From Bacillota bacterium (lineage in GTDB: Bacteria > Bacillota > Sulfobacillia > JAJZYS01 > JAJYTV01): 51,687 nt of DNA. The position numbers and the translations under genes are program-made. Below are positions 50,457 to 51,687 of the stretch, piece after piece (positions within the stretch are counted from its first letter, which is position 1; each line of letters starts with the position of its first letter). The stretch lies in the NCBI GenBank assembly GCA_021847575.1, contig JAJZQO010000012.1, positions 1 through 51,687 on the forward strand, given 5' to 3'. The notes below the pieces were generated by a model. The model searched no databases. It was not told where the DNA came from and was given only the letters and a program-made list of their open reading frames with translations.

Positions 50457-51653
50457 TCACTTCGTCAACAGGTGACCGAGCTTCGTTCGCTTTGTCTCCA
50501 GATAGCGGGCCATCTCGGGCCGTTGTTCCACCTCGAGCGGCACCCGTTCCACGATCGAGATGCCGTAGCCTTCCAGGCCAGCCACCTTGCGCGGATTGTT
50601 GGTGAGCAACCGCAGCGAGCGGACGCCCAGGTCGACGAGGATCTGGGCGCCGATGCCGTAGTCGCGGAGGTCTGGCGGGTAGCCAAGGCTGATGTTCGCC
50701 TCCACTGTGTCCAACCCGCGGTCCTGCAGAGCGTAGGCGGCGATCTTCGGCCCAAGGCCGATGCCACGTCCTTCGTGTCCGCGCAGGTAGATGAGCATGC
50801 CACGTCCTTCCGCCTCGATGCGCCGCAGCGCGGACGCCAGCTGGTCGCCGCAGTCGCAGCGCAGCGAACCGAGGACGTCGCCGGTCAGGCATTCCGAGTG
50901 CATGCGGCACAGCACAGGCTGGCCGTCGTCGATGTCGCCCTTGACCAGGGCAAGATGCGAGCTCCGGATGAGCACGTCCTCGAACGCGATCGCGCGGAAG
51001 TGGCCGTAGCGGGTCGGCAGTTCGGCCTCGCCGACGCGTTCGACCAGGCGCTCGCGCTGGCGGCGGTGGTGGATGATGTCGGCGATCGTCACCACCTTGA
51101 GCCCGTGTTGCTCCGCGAAGGCGAGCAGGTCGGGCGTGCGGGCCATGGTGCCGTCGTCCTTCATAATCTCGCAGATCACCGCCGCAGGTGACATTCCGGC
51201 CATGCGCGCAAGGTCGACCGCGGCTTCGGTGTGACCTGCCCGCTTGAGGACGCCGCCCGGCTGCGCCTCGAGCGGGAAGATGTGTCCTGGGCGCACGAAG
51301 CTGTCCGGACCGACCTTGGCGTCCGCCGCCAGACGGGCGGTGAGGGCGCGGTCCGCCGCCGAGATGCCTGTTGAGACGCCCTTTGCGTCCATCGAGACGG
51401 TGAATGCGGTCTCCCAGTGCTCGGTGTTCTCGGACACCATCGGGGGCAGCTGCAGTTCCTTGACGCGCTCGCTTGCCAAGGGCAGACAGATCAGACCTCG
51501 GCCCTGCGTGGCCATGAACGTGATGATTTCCGGCGTCACCTGTTCCGCCGCGGCGACGATGTCCCCCTCGTTCTCCCGGTCCTTGTCGTCGATGACGACG
51601 ATCATGCGTCCCCTGCGGATCTCCGCGACCGCTTCCTCGACACTCGCGAACAT
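50457..51653 (-). CDS. ribBA: bifunctional 3,4-dihydroxy-2-butanone-4-phosphate synthase / GTP cyclohydrolase II
   Basis: Supplies both precursors of riboflavin. The N-terminal RibB domain (about 1-200) shows VIDDKDRENEGDIVAAAE, FMATQGRGLICLPL and RPGHIFPL...RAGHTEAAVDLARMAG. The C-terminal RibA domain (about 205-398) has the zinc-binding CLTGDVLGSLRCDCG cysteines, the catalytic YLRGHEGRGIGL, and LLTNNPRKVAGLEGYG. ATG at 51653 has AGGAGG seven bases upstream. Genes ribD and ribE, and any FMN riboswitch, would lie right of the window. Confidence 0.97.
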   Translation of the reverse strand: MFASVEEAVAEIRRGRMIVVIDDKDRENEGDIVAAAEQVTPEIITFMATQGRGLICLPLASERVKELQLPPMVSENTEHWETAFTVSMDAKGVSTGISAADRALTARLAADAKVGPDSFVRPGHIFPLEAQPGGVLKRAGHTEAAVDLARMAGMSPAAVICEIMKDDGTMARTPDLLAFAEQHGLKVVTIADIIHHRRQRERLVERVGEAELPTRYGHFRAIAFEDVLIRSSHLALVKGDIDDGQPVLCRMHSECLTGDVLGSLRCDCGDQLASALRRIEAEGRGMLIYLRGHEGRGIGLGPKIAAYALQDRGLDTVEANISLGYPPDLRDYGIGAQILVDLGVRSLRLLTNNPRKVAGLEGYGISIVERVPLEVEQRPEMARYLETKRTKLGHLLTK

Positions 51654-51687
51654 GGTCAGGCCTCCTCGATACGGGTCAAAGCTTCAA

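Noticed and set aside
1-51687. CRISPR arrays, rRNA and tRNA genes
   Set aside because: No regularly spaced repeats, no rRNA segments and no tRNA cloverleaf were seen on reading the window.

Overview
The window is GC-rich bacterial DNA with many GTG and TTG starts and strong AGGAGG-type ribosome binding sites. The first 16 kb keep the gene order of the Bacillus subtilis oriC-proximal block: rsmA (ksgA), veg, ispE, purR, glmU, prs, pth, mfd, spoVT. SpoVT, Veg and an AbrB-type transition-state regulator point to a spore-forming, high-GC member of the Bacillota (Firmicutes), perhaps in the broad Symbiobacterium / Sulfobacillus / Thermaerobacter range. The genus cannot be fixed from sequence alone.

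Layout. 1-92: 3' end of a group II intron, abutting rsmA. 0.1-16.4 kb: housekeeping block. A HAD hydrolase and a cyanophycin pair (cyanophycinase cphB, cyanophycin synthetase cphA) sit between veg and ispE, and a nucleotidyltransferase sits between ispE and purR. 16.4-21.8 kb: acyl-CoA module, with an acyl-CoA synthetase divergent from an EthD-like protein, two crotonases and two 3-hydroxyacyl-CoA dehydrogenase-like proteins that look like the two halves of PaaH. 21.9-22.9 kb: leucine-type amino-acid dehydrogenase. 23.0-25.0 kb: NarL-type two-component system. 25.1-29.6 kb: B12-dependent ribonucleotide reductase (nrdJ) with a 364-residue intein placed directly before a conserved cysteine and a candidate pair of NrdR boxes upstream. 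29.7-34.6 kb: accessory island with a Fic/Doc toxin-antitoxin pair, an (AG)10 repeat, a decayed hypothetical gene, a helicase pseudogene, a DUF4330 / O-antigen-ligase-like pair, and remnants of a DUF6788 gene and an IS607 recombinase flanked by two conspicuous inverted repeats.

35.0-43.8 kb: mixed small operons. These are a beta-carbonic anhydrase, an MntP-like manganese exporter, an alpha/beta hydrolase divergent from a MerR/TipAS regulator, an alkylation-repair operon (Ada-AlkA fusion plus Ogt), a LysE/ArgO exporter with a GNAT acetyltransferase, a TetR regulator, a 54-residue His/Cys-rich small protein encoded at 42746-42910 on the minus strand, and a metallophosphoesterase-like protein. 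43.9-48.9 kb: Asp-box beta-propeller lipoprotein plus MFS transporter, then a DUF3311 plus sodium/solute symporter operon. 49.2-51.7 kb: DUF202 membrane protein, AbrB with a zinc-ribbon tail, and the riboflavin genes ribBA-ribH.

The genes suggest an aerobic or microaerobic sporulating heterotroph that stores nitrogen as cyanophycin, degrades amino acids and aromatic or fatty acyl-CoAs, and makes deoxynucleotides with a cobalamin enzyme. The most original signals are the His/Cys-rich microprotein with its own promoter-like and terminator-like signals, the intein plus NrdR-box arrangement, the split PaaH, the IS607 inverted repeats, and the cyanophycin pair with an apparently non-canonical cphB start.
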